From Alteromonas naphthalenivorans (GTDB lineage Bacteria > Pseudomonadota > Gammaproteobacteria > Enterobacterales > Alteromonadaceae): a stretch of DNA of 64,000 nt. Location: NCBI RefSeq assembly GCF_000213655.1, contig NC_015554.1, positions 248,001 to 312,000 of the forward strand, in the 5' to 3' direction. How positions within the stretch are numbered: the first letter of the stretch is position 1; each line of letters begins with the position of its first letter. Of this stretch, positions 8,949 through 18,104 are shown in pieces. The translations under genes were made by a program, and so were the position numbers. Under the pieces are notes generated by a model, which was not told where the DNA came from, ran no database searches, and saw only the letters and a program-made list of their open reading frames with translations.

Positions 8949-9836
8949 TCACCACTGGAATTCAATTAGGCAATCTATTAAGTATTTAACTCTTAGTGGC
9001 TGATACCGAGCAGAGGGATAGATCACATTTAATGCGGACTCTTGGCCTACAAATTGATTTAGTGCTGTCACCAATCGACCTTTCTTAATATCCTCATGTA
9101 CGTCCACGCTAGATTTATATACTATTCCTTTTCCTCTTACGGCCCACTCTCTGGCAATGGAGCTGTTGTCAGTACAAAATTGGGAATTTACCTTCACTTG
9201 GATTCGTTGGCCCGACCGATTATAGAAAACCCATTCGTTATCTATCTTGTCTCGAACTTTATAACAGATGCAAGGTAGGTGAGATAGTTCTGAGGGGTGT
9301 TGTATATGGCCATGCTTGAGTATAAAGTCGGGAGAAACACATAAGACTCTTCTCTTATCGGATAGAGGACGCGCAACGAGTCTTGAATCACTGGGAATAC
9401 CATACCTTATTGCTATATCAATATCGCCGGAATATAGATCTTCCACGAAGTCAGATGTGTTTACCCGAAAACGAACCTCGGGATAGATGGACAAAAAGGA
9501 GTCAAGAACCCCGAGAAGTCTCGTCTTGGCTAAGTCAGTAGGTGCAGCAATTACTATTTCACCGGCGAGTATTTCCGATTTATCTTTGACTTCTTCAAAT
9601 GACTCTTCAAGCTTTGCAAACGCCAAACGACTTTGTTGATAAAAAGATCTACCCTCGTGGGTTTCTCTAACTACTCTCGTAGATCGTTCAAGAAGTCTCA
9701 CATTCAACCGAGCCTCAAGCTTTTTCACTGAGTTGCTCACAGCAGTACTGCTCACTCCTAGTTTTTTAGCAGCGCCTATGAAGCTCCCTTGCTCCACAAC
9801 AGCATGAAAAGCCCCTACTTCACTATAAATACTCAT
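8949..9836 (-). CDS. LysR-family transcriptional regulator
   Basis: A 295-residue LysR-type regulator of standard length. The N-terminal winged helix-turn-helix occupies about residues 1-60 (AFHAVVEQGSFIGAAKKL, then SSTAVSNSVKKLEARL), followed by the effector-binding domain to the end. It is transcribed divergently from the hydroxylase/porin operon 115 bases away, the usual arrangement when a LysR protein controls its neighbour. An interrupted palindrome in the shared interval is a candidate site. The effector is unknown. Confidence 0.92.
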   Translation of the reverse strand: MSIYSEVGAFHAVVEQGSFIGAAKKLGVSSTAVSNSVKKLEARLNVRLLERSTRVVRETHEGRSFYQQSRLAFAKLEESFEEVKDKSEILAGEIVIAAPTDLAKTRLLGVLDSFLSIYPEVRFRVNTSDFVEDLYSGDIDIAIRYGIPSDSRLVARPLSDKRRVLCVSPDFILKHGHIQHPSELSHLPCICYKVRDKIDNEWVFYNRSGQRIQVKVNSQFCTDNSSIAREWAVRGKGIVYKSSVDVHEDIKKGRLVTALNQFVGQESALNVIYPSARYQPLRVKYLIDCLIEFQW

Positions 9837-9900
9837 TTAACGCTTTAGATTATAAACCACAGGTTGATAGTAAAATAATAAATACACTGATTATTTTCAA

Positions 9901-9919
9901 TAGAATTCGACATATTCTA
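9901..9919. promoter_or_regulatory. candidate LysR operator
   Basis: TAGAAT and ATTCTA form a perfect 6-base inverted repeat with a 7-base spacer, in the interval shared by the LysR gene and the divergent operon. Spacing and AT-rich arms fit a LysR-type box; binding is inferred from position. Confidence 0.45.
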
Positions 9920-9951
9920 CAGCTCGGTCTAACAAAACAAGGAAAGTTGCT

Positions 9952-11130
9952 ATGTCTGAGCGAATCCTCAATAGTGCAAAAACCTTTAAATCAGGTAAAC
10001 AGCTGCTTAAAAAAATGTGGCACTACAATATCGAAGTACCGAGAACAAAGTTATTGTTTTTAATTACTATAGCAATAGGTGTAATAGGTTGGAGCATTTG
10101 GCAACCTCAGGTACTGCGAATGATAGACGTTTATCATTCTGGCACTGTTGAAGTATTTTATATGGTAGAAAGTATTCAGCAGGACTGGATTTCGCCAGAG
10201 CTATATTCTCTACTAATATGTATCGCAGTCGCAAAAATCGTTTGGGGTCTAGCTGTCGGACTAGCAGATTTGGTTTTCTTCAAACGCCTCACTGGCCGCT
10301 CTTTCGATTATGCGAATATGCTAAATATGGTTGTCGTTAACTCTCTTATTCTGTTTTTGGGTGTCTTCAGCTTTAGTCTTTTACCAGTAGAGAACTTAAT
10401 TGATAGTTACGATTCATTTATTGTTTCAATTCCTACACTCGTTCATCTTGACGGTGTATCTGCTTTTTTAATCGCCATGTTACTTGGAGATTTCTGTTTT
10501 TATTGGTCACATAGGATGATCCACAATGTTAGGGTATTCTGGAACTTAGGTCATATATACCATCACAGAAATGAAAATCTGACTCAGCTTACTCACGGTG
10601 TAGAGCCACGATTTTTTCTGTTAAATGCGCATGGTATCGCTTCGTTGATGTTGCTCCCTCTTGTTGCAAAATTATTTACCAATGATTTTTCTAATGCAGG
10701 TTACTTCCTAATACCAATGGCTTTAATCAATCTTTGGATTGATCCCTCTCATTCAGTTGCGCTTTATGCGCTTGAAAATCGTTACAGACCGCTTAAATGG
10801 TTGCGCTTATTTTTCATGACGACATGTGTGCACTATACGCATCACTCTCGAGATCCAATTCACAACAAAAGAACCGGGTGCAACTTTGGAGCACGTTTGA
10901 CGCTGTGGGATAGACTGTTTGGAACATATGTAGAGCCAGTAAATTATATTCCCGAGTCCGGATTATTTAGTAAACATACTGACTATTGCGTGAATCCAAT
11001 GAGGTATATTCTGCTGCCATATATCAGGTTTATAGACGAGTTCAAAAAAAATAAGCTTCGATATTGGCCGAAAATTCTATTCGGATCGGTATTCTGGTCT
11101 CCACCAAACAAGTCTAAACTTAGCCACTAA
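9952..11130 (+). CDS. sterol desaturase-like fatty acid hydroxylase
   Basis: A 392-residue membrane protein with several hydrophobic helices and the histidine clusters of the fatty acid hydroxylase/sterol desaturase superfamily: HRMIH (187-191), HIYHH (201-205) and HYTHH near residue 295. These bind a di-iron centre that hydroxylates or desaturates lipid-like substrates. An AAGGAAA ribosome site precedes the ATG. The porin gene starts 9 bases downstream and a DUF1993 gene after that, so they probably share a transcript controlled by the divergent LysR. The substrate cannot be told from sequence. Confidence 0.88.
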   Translation: MSERILNSAKTFKSGKQLLKKMWHYNIEVPRTKLLFLITIAIGVIGWSIWQPQVLRMIDVYHSGTVEVFYMVESIQQDWISPELYSLLICIAVAKIVWGLAVGLADLVFFKRLTGRSFDYANMLNMVVVNSLILFLGVFSFSLLPVENLIDSYDSFIVSIPTLVHLDGVSAFLIAMLLGDFCFYWSHRMIHNVRVFWNLGHIYHHRNENLTQLTHGVEPRFFLLNAHGIASLMLLPLVAKLFTNDFSNAGYFLIPMALINLWIDPSHSVALYALENRYRPLKWLRLFFMTTCVHYTHHSRDPIHNKRTGCNFGARLTLWDRLFGTYVEPVNYIPESGLFSKHTDYCVNPMRYILLPYIRFIDEFKKNKLRYWPKILFGSVFWSPPNKSKLSH

Positions 11131-11139
11131 CAGTGCTAC

Positions 11140-12294
11140 ATGGCTTTAAGCATGAAGAATAAAAGGTTTATTTTTGCTCTTTTCGTGGCGCTCACACTGA
11201 CTTGCAGTAGCTGGTCAGCCATTGCATCCTTTGAGCTTGATACAACAGGCTATTTTCGGCATGGATTTTTAATTGGAGTCGATAACGGGAATACAATGAA
11301 CTGCAACAGTATGTTGAACGCTTTCGCAAAATCCAGATACGGAAACGAATGCGAAGGCTTTTTGGAATTCCAATTACATCCCTCCTATGAAACTGACGAG
11401 TTCACACTGTTAGGTGTCATAGGCTGGGATTTCTTGGATTTGCCTGGACAAGATCCATACTTACTCAGCGCCGACGAGCAGTTCTTACAAGTTAGATTTG
11501 CTTCTGGGTGGGGACTTTGGACGGGAAAAAGAAGTTATCAACGCCGGGAAGCGCATATTTATGATTATAAATATTATCACTACAGGGGAGAAGGTGTCGG
11601 TGGCTACTATGATGTAACTGAGGATATTCGAGTTACAGGTTCACATTTTTTTAGTGATACTCAGGGATCGAAGATAAATTCGACAGATTTACGTGTGTTG
11701 ATTTCTGATCTTTTTGAGTATCTGGATAGCTCGTCATTAGAAATTATTACTACCTATGGAAACGATACTGATCATGGCATACATAGAGCATTTGGCATAG
11801 TCTTCACAACACGGGTGGATAGTGAACTGACTTACTTATTTGCAATAAAAAAAGCGAGCGGCCCGCTCGCACACCATGAATTTTCGCAACCTAGAGGAGT
11901 TAATCCCACTACTAATGGAATTCAAGTAGTAAATGAGTTGGTATACGACGCCAATTTATGGAGTCTGGGAGTGACCAATATATACGAAAAAAGAGAAAGC
12001 GGAACGCTGGTCTCAGAAACGCAACAGTGGTTTGGGACCGCATTAAGAATTATGAATTACCTGTCATCAGAAATTACGTTGGTTCAAGAGATCAGTTTTG
12101 ACACATTGGAGCTCAAAGACAAGTACACGGCAAGACATAGAAAGTATTCTTTAGGCTTACAATATTCAAAAAACAAGACTTTTTATGATCGACCAGTATA
12201 TCGGTTTTTCATCACGGTCTTTGATGTCGATGACCCATACGAGGTTTCCACCGCTGGCATGAATGTGGGATTTCAATATGAAACGTGGTGGTAA
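11140..12294 (+). CDS. LamB-type (maltoporin-like) outer-membrane porin
   Basis: A 384-residue protein with a signal peptide (KRFIFALFVALTLTCSSWS) and maltoporin-family landmarks: GYFRHGF at the mature start, RYGNECEGFLEFQL, and WTGKRSYQRREAHIYDYKYY, matching the LamB WAGKRFYQR region. It should form an outer-membrane beta barrel for carbohydrates or related solutes. It is somewhat shorter than E. coli LamB. The start may be M5 (11152). Pairing with a lipid hydroxylase is unusual. Confidence 0.82.
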   Translation: MALSMKNKRFIFALFVALTLTCSSWSAIASFELDTTGYFRHGFLIGVDNGNTMNCNSMLNAFAKSRYGNECEGFLEFQLHPSYETDEFTLLGVIGWDFLDLPGQDPYLLSADEQFLQVRFASGWGLWTGKRSYQRREAHIYDYKYYHYRGEGVGGYYDVTEDIRVTGSHFFSDTQGSKINSTDLRVLISDLFEYLDSSSLEIITTYGNDTDHGIHRAFGIVFTTRVDSELTYLFAIKKASGPLAHHEFSQPRGVNPTTNGIQVVNELVYDANLWSLGVTNIYEKRESGTLVSETQQWFGTALRIMNYLSSEITLVQEISFDTLELKDKYTARHRKYSLGLQYSKNKTFYDRPVYRFFITVFDVDDPYEVSTAGMNVGFQYETWW

Positions 12295-12316
12295 GTGAAA
12301 TAAGGAAACACTGTTT

Positions 12317-12808
12317 ATGAACAATCCAAAAAAAGTATTTCTATATTATTTATCAAATGTTAAAAGAATTCTTGAAGAAAATGACAATGTAGATTCTCAC
12401 TTAAAGCACCAACTCACAGATACCATGTTCCCGGCACATCAGCATATTAGCACCGCCGTGTCATTTACATTACGTTGTTGCTGTCAACTGGCCTCTAGAG
12501 AAATCCTCACGTTTTACAGAGGGACTGACCGAGCAGCACTAATTGATGAGCTGAAGAGTACGATGAGTTATCTTGATTCCATACCAGACAAGGAATTGGA
12601 GAGCCAAACGTCTATGCAGTTTGGAATCACAGCAGGGTTTGCTGAACGATCCTTTGAACGTGATACGTTTATTAATATCTATGCCATTCCAAATTTTTTG
12701 TTTCATATAAGTATGGCTTATGCCTCACTCAAGGTAAGTGGCCTCTCACTAGGTAAAGCTGATTTTGATCAAATACACCAGTATCCAGATGGATTTTGTT
12801 TTGAATAA
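12317..12808 (+). CDS. DUF1993-family protein
   Basis: A 163-residue soluble protein resembling DUF1993 throughout: an N-terminal YYLSNVKRILEE helix, DTMFPAHQHISTAVSFT, and the C-terminal FLFHISMAYASLKVSGLSLGKADF, which is the family's most conserved part. These proteins have a DinB-like four-helix fold with no assigned function. AAGGAAA precedes the ATG. It is last in the LysR-flanked operon. An IS3 element begins 11 bases after its stop codon. Confidence 0.8.
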   Translation: MNNPKKVFLYYLSNVKRILEENDNVDSHLKHQLTDTMFPAHQHISTAVSFTLRCCCQLASREILTFYRGTDRAALIDELKSTMSYLDSIPDKELESQTSMQFGITAGFAERSFERDTFINIYAIPNFLFHISMAYASLKVSGLSLGKADFDQIHQYPDGFCFE

Positions 12809-12818
12809 AACAAAGAAG

Positions 12819-12843
12819 TGAATCGACCAGACTTCTCTAGACA
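12819..12843 (+). repeat. IS3 left inverted repeat
   Basis: Begins TGAATCGACCAGACTT. It pairs with the right end at 23 of 25 positions. Confidence 0.9.
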
Positions 12844-12881
12844 CTTAATTGCTTTATAATTGTGTGTACTAAGGAGAAAAG

Positions 12882-13202
12882 ATGTCTCAGCGATTTACAG
12901 AAGAATTTAAAATACAAGCCGTCAAACAAGTTACCGACCAAGGTTATTCGGTGGCAAGCGTTTCTGAGAGACTGGGAGTGACTAGCAGTTCGCTGTATAA
13001 CTGGATAAAAGCCTACGGCCCAGAGAGTGAAGAACATAGGCAGTCTCAAGAACAATCCGACCGAATTAAGCAGCTAGAGAAAGAGCTTGAAATTCAAAAC
13101 TCCATCACACAAAATCGAAAAGAGCGTTGCAGTGATCACTTGAACTTACAACCGTATTTTTCGCGGGCGAGTCAAAGAAAAATACGCGTTCATAAAAGCT
13201 AG
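12882..13202 (+). pseudogene. IS3 transposase orfA, frameshifted
   Basis: The N-terminal helix-turn-helix (RFTEEFKIQAVKQVTDQGYS, then VSERLGVTSSSLYNWI) and leucine-zipper start (RIKQLEKELEIQ) are normal. Beyond about base 13130 the frame loses similarity to the family. The expected ending (VFFAGESKK) is found one frame away at 13154-13180, which fits a one-base loss near 13140. The intact OrfA C-terminus and the slippery site for the OrfAB fusion therefore appear to be missing. Confidence 0.75.
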
Positions 13203-14052
13203 GCTCAAGAATTACCCAATAAAACTCATGTGTGAAGCACTTTTAATACAACGAAGTGGCTTCTACGCATGGGTGGATAAACCGAAATCAAAGCGACAGT
13301 TAGAAGATGAGCGCCTGATGGGGTTAATTAAGCATTCTTGGCTAGAAAGTGGCTGTGTCTATGGGTATAGAAAAGTCACGAGTGACCTTAAGGATTTAGG
13401 CGAAGCTTGCAGCAAACATCGCGTAGCTAAATTGATGAAGCTAGAAGGTATAAAGGCACAAGTCGGTTATAAAAAGCATAAAGGACACTTCAGCGGCAAG
13501 CCTGCGGTTGTTGCCGATAATGTGCTTGATAGGCAATTCACGGTTGCCACACCGAACAGATACTGGGTCACTGATATTACCTACATCCGAACTCACGAAG
13601 GCTGGCTCTACCTTGCCGTCGTTTTAGACTTATACTCTCGCGCTGTTGTTGGCTGGTCGATGAGTTCTCGCATGGAGTCTGAGCTTGTTACTCAAGCCCT
13701 GCTAGCTGCGGTGTGACAACGAAAGCCTAAAAAGCAGGTACTTATACACTCAGATCAAGGGAGTCAATTTACAGGTTATGAATGGAGTGACTTCTTAACT
13801 GAACATAATCTCAAAGCCAGCATGAGCCGTCGAGGGAACTGCCATGATAATGCCGTCGCAGAGAGCTTCTTCCAACTACTTAAGCGAGAACGAATAAAGA
13901 GAAAAATTTATACAACACGTGAACATGCAAGAGCCGACATATTCGATTACATCGAAATGTTTTATAACTCTAGACGCAAGCATGGTGACGCGAATAATAT
14001 GCCTCCACTGGCTTATGAAAAGCTAGAAGAATTCAAAAGAAAATCTGTCTAG
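13144..14052 (+). pseudogene. IS3 transposase orfB with internal TGA
   Basis: The rve/DDE integrase frame runs from about 13144 to 14052 but is cut by TGA at 13714-13716, where related transposases have Trp (A-V-W-Q-R-K-P). The DDE residues are present on both sides: YWVTDITY before the stop, IHSDQGSQF and CHDNAVAESFF after it. A single TGG-to-TGA change explains it. Without readthrough no full transposase is made. Confidence 0.85.
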
Positions 14053-14070
14053 TAAAGTCTGGTCGATTCA
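14046..14070 (-). repeat. IS3 right inverted repeat
   Basis: The reverse complement begins TGAATCGACCAGACTT, matching the left end with 2 mismatches in 25 bases. Confidence 0.9.
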
Positions 14071-14251
14071 GGCAGCGCCCCCTTAATGTAAACGCAATGT
14101 AATTAATAATTTTCAAATATAAGGGCGTGGATAGTTTTATCCAACACTCATATCATACCAAAATTATTTATTATTCTTACACTTTGGTAAGTCTGTTGTG
14201 GTGGGAGTTTTCGTTGATGAGTATCTTCTAAAAATAGGGGTGTAGAGACAT

Positions 14252-14282
14252 AAAAAAACCGCTTAAGGTGAATTAAGCGGCT
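14252..14282 (-). terminator. terminator of the GntR-family gene
   Basis: On the minus strand CCGCTTAA and TTAAGCGG form an 8-bp stem with a 6-base loop followed by a run of T, directly after the regulator gene. Confidence 0.8.
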
Positions 14283-14313
14283 TAATATTAAGTGATAGGT
14301 TTGAGCTGTCGAC

Positions 14314-15048
14314 TTAACCGACTAAATGAGTAATAGAGTATCGGTCTCGGGTTTCGCTTGATTTCTTTTTAATTTCTTCCAAGGCTTTGGCCTCTGATGC
14401 TTCAAATAAAGCATTAATCAATCGATTAAAATGTCCATGCATGGCGGTTCGCGCGCTTTGTGAATCACGTGATTTTAACGCCATAAATATACGCTTGTGC
14501 TCTTCTAGCCGGTATTGACTACTGGTACCGCAAACGCTTTTGTACGACGATATGATTTGAGGTTGAGATTCTCTTAACTTCCAATAATGTTGAATAGATA
14601 ACAACAGCGCGTTATTACGAGTAGCCTTGGCGATAATAGAGTGGAATTCTCTATCGGCTTTTTCCGGCTCGTCGTCATTTTCCATTGCAATAAGGGTGTC
14701 GTTAAGACTATTAAGCTCTTCATCGGTTATCGAAAGCGCCGCCAGTGCTGCCGCTTCGCCTTCTACCAGCGCGCGGGCTTGAGTAAGCTCAAAAGCACTA
14801 ATGCGTTGTACTTCACTTTGTTGAGGCTGATTGTCTAGCACATACACACCAGAACTTACTTTAACTTCCACGCGGCCTCGCACCTCAAGTGCAATAATGG
14901 CTTCTCTGATGGTTGGTCTGCTGACGTCAAAATTTTCAGCAAGTTCTCTTTCGGGCGGCAAGCGACTTCCAGGGGGATATCGGCCAGCGTCAATTTGCGC
15001 TTCTATTTTTTCAACGATATGCCAGAACATGCGACGATTTTTCATCAA
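14314..15048 (-). CDS. GntR/FadR-family regulator (UxuR/ExuR-like)
   Basis: A 244-residue regulator with an N-terminal winged helix (about residues 8-75: PPGSRLPPERELAENFDVSR, then PTIREAIIALEVRGRVEV) and a C-terminal FCD domain containing the usual acidic/histidine metal ligands (DREFHSII, EEHKRIF, MHGHFNRL). Overall it is most like the hexuronate repressors UxuR/ExuR, but no uronate genes lie nearby. A strong palindrome upstream suggests autoregulation. The neighbour across the intergenic region is only a hydrolase remnant, so its targets may lie elsewhere. Confidence 0.88.
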   Translation of the reverse strand: MMKNRRMFWHIVEKIEAQIDAGRYPPGSRLPPERELAENFDVSRPTIREAIIALEVRGRVEVKVSSGVYVLDNQPQQSEVQRISAFELTQARALVEGEAAALAALSITDEELNSLNDTLIAMENDDEPEKADREFHSIIAKATRNNALLLSIQHYWKLRESQPQIISSYKSVCGTSSQYRLEEHKRIFMALKSRDSQSARTAMHGHFNRLINALFEASEAKALEEIKKKSSETRDRYSITHLVG

Positions 15049-15547
15049 CTAAACCTTATAACTGCAATAATTAGGTACAAACAGATACAACTTAATCGGT
15101 TAAATTGTACTTATTGTTCAACACAATTCAATTGCTTTAAAAGGTTCAAGCATACCGGTGCCTAGCTGCGTTTGTTCTGCTAAATCCGCTAACAAAACCT
15201 ACCATTTAAAACAATCAATTCAGGATATCTACGTCTTATTCTACAAATACAGAAGTATTTGTTAAAAGAGGCTTATCAAATCATATATTTATATGCACCA
15301 AAGAGATTAAAATTATGCTGTTTACAGTCGAAGGCGCTCAAAAACTAAGGGTTTGAAGGATTTTACTTATTATTAGTTATAGCATACAGGGGTTATTGGT
15401 CAACAATTTGAGGTGGATTTCTGCGCTTTTAATTGTCAATTGGTTAACATTTTGTGTTCGTTTTTTTACTGGTTTCATCTGTTCAGCATTAACATAATTG
15501 ATTACTCATAACAAAGTTTCGAAAACGGTTTCGAAGAAAGCACTAGT
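15049..15547. other. 499-base intergenic region
   Basis: No supported gene. It contains the palindrome listed separately next to the GntR-family gene, and the sequence just before the truncated hydrolase. The hydrolase frame is open only back to a TAA at 15509, and nothing upstream restores its missing N-terminus. Confidence 0.5.
15086..15109. promoter_or_regulatory. candidate operator of the GntR-family gene
   Basis: TACAACTTAA and TTAAATTGTA are inverted repeats (9 of 10 positions pair) around TCGG, 38 bases upstream of the regulator's start codon. Symmetry and location fit an autoregulatory GntR-type operator. Confidence 0.5.
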
Positions 15548-15919
15548 GTGGAAAAGTTTAGCGGTATTCTTGAAGATTTCATTCCTAACGGCGTATACGG
15601 AGACAAGGTGCCGGTTGAAGAGATGATAGATTTATATATTACCCCGTGGAGTAATGAAAAGGGGAAAGCTGCCTTCTTCCGCAATATGCGTAGACTGAAT
15701 AAAGAATACACCCAAGCCATTGCGGGAAGCCTTCCTACTCTTACTCATGAAACATTGATACTGTGGGGAGATAAAGACGAGTTCCAAAAGCCGAAATATG
15801 CACCAATGTTAGCGGATGCTATTCCCGATTCTTCTATCAAGTGGATAGAGGGCGCTGCACATTGGGTTACTGATGAGCAACCTGAATCTGTGTCGGAGTC
15901 ACTCGTAGCGTTTTTATAA
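15548..15919 (+). pseudogene. alpha/beta hydrolase, C-terminal remnant
   Basis: A 123-residue frame resembling only the last part of an alpha/beta hydrolase: LILWGDKDEF carries the acidic triad residue, and GAAHWVTDEQPESVSESLVAFL has the catalytic His and final helix. The nucleophile elbow and oxyanion region are absent. There is no convincing ribosome site at the GTG. It looks like the 3' part of a gene whose front was deleted. Confidence 0.7.
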
Positions 15920-15994
15920 TTTCACCAACGTACTTCTGGCGGCTGAACACGGGTAAAATTGACGACTGCCTTGCTAGCCGCCTCCATCTTCTTC

Positions 15995-16010
15995 TCCTCC
16001 TTTTGAATGA
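15995..16010. promoter_or_regulatory. weak PQQ-regulon box upstream of sensor kinase
   Basis: TCCTCC-TTTT-GAATGA matches the inverted-repeat consensus at 13 of 16 positions, with a good left arm and a degenerate right arm. It ends 83 bases before the kinase start, within the distance range of the stronger copies. Confidence 0.4.
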
Positions 16011-16093
16011 TTAAAACAGGGCTATTGCAGGATGTGTTTGTTAGCGAAGACTGTTTAGCATAAACACGTCTATTTTGTGTTTATGGTATTGCC

Positions 16094-17335
16094 ATGTCGG
16101 GGTTTAAGAAAATATCCAGTGCCATCGTGGCCGTCTTTATCGTGTGTTTTATTGTCTTTTCCTGCGCGGTCTATTTCCAAATTCGCCAAAATATAAACGA
16201 TGAAACATCCAGTGCGCTAAACCAAGTGCAAGAGATGCTTAAAGCGAATATGAATGCTAACGATATCAAGGCAGTTGCAGAGCAAAGCCCACACCTATCG
16301 GTATCAGGCTTTACTGGTCGGTTATCAATGCCTACTAATTATCATTCTGACAACCAACCTATCTATATTCCCATCCATGAAAATCAATATTTGGTAGTAA
16401 GAGCGCACAATACTGCCGAATTGGTGCAGAACATGAACCTTTTTTGGCTAGTGGTCGCGTTATTTTTTACAACCTTAAGCGTATTGCTATTTACGCTAAA
16501 AGTTGCCGTAGCGCAGCACTTGAAGCCTTTAAATCAATTGGGCTATGCTTTGCAACAACTTGTAGATGGCAAAGCAACGAATGATATTGAAGACAGTGAT
16601 ATTAAAGAAGTAAAGCGTGTTATTGGACAATTCCAACGCCTTCAAGACTCACTACAAAATAAAGAAAGGCAGTTGGTTAAAATAGATAAAAAACTCGCGC
16701 TGTTACAGGAGCAAGAAAGGAGCTATCTTGCTAGAGAGTTACACGATAATGTGGGGCAACTACTTACTACCATTAAAGCTCACGCCTATATTTTAGTGAA
16801 TTCAAATGAGCCCAGTGTGCTTGAGTTGTCTGCCCATAAAGTGCAGGCCATGAGCCAGCAAATTAGTGACGCCATTCGCCACTTAACGGTCCACCTCCAT
16901 CCGTTAGTGTTAGACCGGGTATCGTTACAGCAATCCCTTGAAAAACTGGTATTCGAACAAGAGCTAGCCCACCCTCAAATCGAATGGCAAGTTTCTATCA
17001 ATTTGAATAAATTTGCCCAAGAGCATGAGCGAGATATTCATATTTATCGCTTTGTTCAGGAAGCTATTAACAATGTGGTAAAACATGCTGATGCGTCAAA
17101 AGTATGGGTGCACATAGCCGGTAACAAGCAAGGGCTTACTATCAAAATTCGAGATGACGGCAAAGGGTTTGACGGAAATGCTGTTGAAAGTATTGGTATG
17201 TCATCTATGCACAGTAGAGCCAGGTGTATTGGCGCTAGCTGCGTCGTAAAATCACACAAAGAGGGCGGTGTAAGGGTTCAGTTGTCGCTCAGATTACAGG
17301 GCACTGAAGATTTGCGCCAGGTTAACGTTGCATGA
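16094..17335 (+). CDS. NarL-class sensor histidine kinase
   Basis: A 413-residue kinase with two membrane helices (about residues 9-30 and 114-138) framing a short periplasmic domain, a HAMP-like linker, a HisKA_3 dimerisation domain with the phosphorylated His in RELHDNVGQ (H217), and a HATPase domain (EAINNVVKHADA, then RDDGKGF and GMSSMHSRA). It overlaps the response regulator gene by 4 bases, so the two are a cognate pair. Position before the aldehyde dehydrogenase suggests control of alcohol oxidation, as EraS/EraR-type systems do in Pseudomonas; that link is inferred from location. Confidence 0.9.
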   Translation: MSGFKKISSAIVAVFIVCFIVFSCAVYFQIRQNINDETSSALNQVQEMLKANMNANDIKAVAEQSPHLSVSGFTGRLSMPTNYHSDNQPIYIPIHENQYLVVRAHNTAELVQNMNLFWLVVALFFTTLSVLLFTLKVAVAQHLKPLNQLGYALQQLVDGKATNDIEDSDIKEVKRVIGQFQRLQDSLQNKERQLVKIDKKLALLQEQERSYLARELHDNVGQLLTTIKAHAYILVNSNEPSVLELSAHKVQAMSQQISDAIRHLTVHLHPLVLDRVSLQQSLEKLVFEQELAHPQIEWQVSINLNKFAQEHERDIHIYRFVQEAINNVVKHADASKVWVHIAGNKQGLTIKIRDDGKGFDGNAVESIGMSSMHSRARCIGASCVVKSHKEGGVRVQLSLRLQGTEDLRQVNVA

Positions 17336-17961
17336 ATATCTTACTAGTAGATGACCATGCTGTAGTAAGAGAAGGTTATAAAGCTCTACTAAATGCCATG
17401 ATGCCTGAATGTACGGTTTTAGAAGCGGCTGATGGGCAGCAAACTCATCGTCTACTTAAAACGCACAATATCAACACCTTGGTTCTGGATATTAATCTTG
17501 CGAAAGAGAGTGGCTTATTGCTCGCCGCTGACTTTTTAGCCACGCAGCCTAATTTGAAAATCATATTTTTTAGTATGTTTGAGGATTGCGCCATATTACA
17601 GCGGGCAATGCAAACCGGCGCTATGGGGTATATCAGTAAAAGTAGCCCGCCAGATACACTTATATCAGCCATAAAAGTGGTGGCCAAAGGGCAAAAATAC
17701 ATAGAACGTTCATTGGCGGTTAATTTGGCTAATCAGCTGTTAAACGCTGATGTCGATATTGCTGCAAAATTAACGAAGCGTGAATTTGAAATCTTCATCG
17801 CAACGGCGATGGGTAAAACCCGATTTGATATTGCCAATGAATTAGCCCTGTCTGCGAAAACAGTGTCAAACGCGCTAACAGTGATAAAGCGAAAGTTAAA
17901 TACCATTCCTGCAGAATTTACCGAGCTGGCAACAAAACATGGTTATATTGGCAAGGCATAA
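17332..17961 (+). CDS. NarL/FixJ-type response regulator
   Basis: A 209-residue regulator: receiver domain (acidic pocket DD at 7-8, phosphorylated Asp D53 in LVLDINL, Lys in YISKSSP) and a C-terminal LuxR-type helix-turn-helix (LTKREFEIFIATAMGKTRFD, then IANELALSAKTVSNALTVI). It starts with ATGA overlapping the kinase stop, so translation is coupled. It is one of two candidate binders of the shared promoter boxes, the other being the regulator at 25549-26208. Confidence 0.92.
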   Translation: MNILLVDDHAVVREGYKALLNAMMPECTVLEAADGQQTHRLLKTHNINTLVLDINLAKESGLLLAADFLATQPNLKIIFFSMFEDCAILQRAMQTGAMGYISKSSPPDTLISAIKVVAKGQKYIERSLAVNLANQLLNADVDIAAKLTKREFEIFIATAMGKTRFDIANELALSAKTVSNALTVIKRKLNTIPAEFTELATKHGYIGKA

Positions 17962-17971
17962 ACTTCTTTTC

Positions 17972-17987
17972 CCCTCCTAAAGTAGGA
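17972..17987. promoter_or_regulatory. PQQ-regulon box upstream of aldehyde dehydrogenase
   Basis: CCCTCC-TAAA-GTAGGA matches the consensus inverted repeat at 14 of 16 positions and ends 117 bases before the start codon. Confidence 0.55.
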
Positions 17988-18104
17988 GCCAAATCGGCCT
18001 ATCGCATTATGGTGGATTGGCTGCAAAAGTACGATTATCAAATGACACAGTAAGCGATAACTAGCAGCGTGTTGACGCGCTAAGCATTCAAAAAAGGTGT
18101 CATT

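Larger units (their letters stand above)
12819..14070 (+). mobile_element. IS3-family insertion sequence, defective
   Basis: A 1252-bp element bounded by 25-bp imperfect inverted repeats (2 mismatches) with TG...CA ends. It carries the usual two overlapping transposase frames, a TATAAT at 12855-12860 and AAGGAG before orfA. Both frames are damaged. The flanking triplets differ (AAG before, GGC after), so no target duplication is visible, suggesting rearrangement at one side after insertion. Confidence 0.9.
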
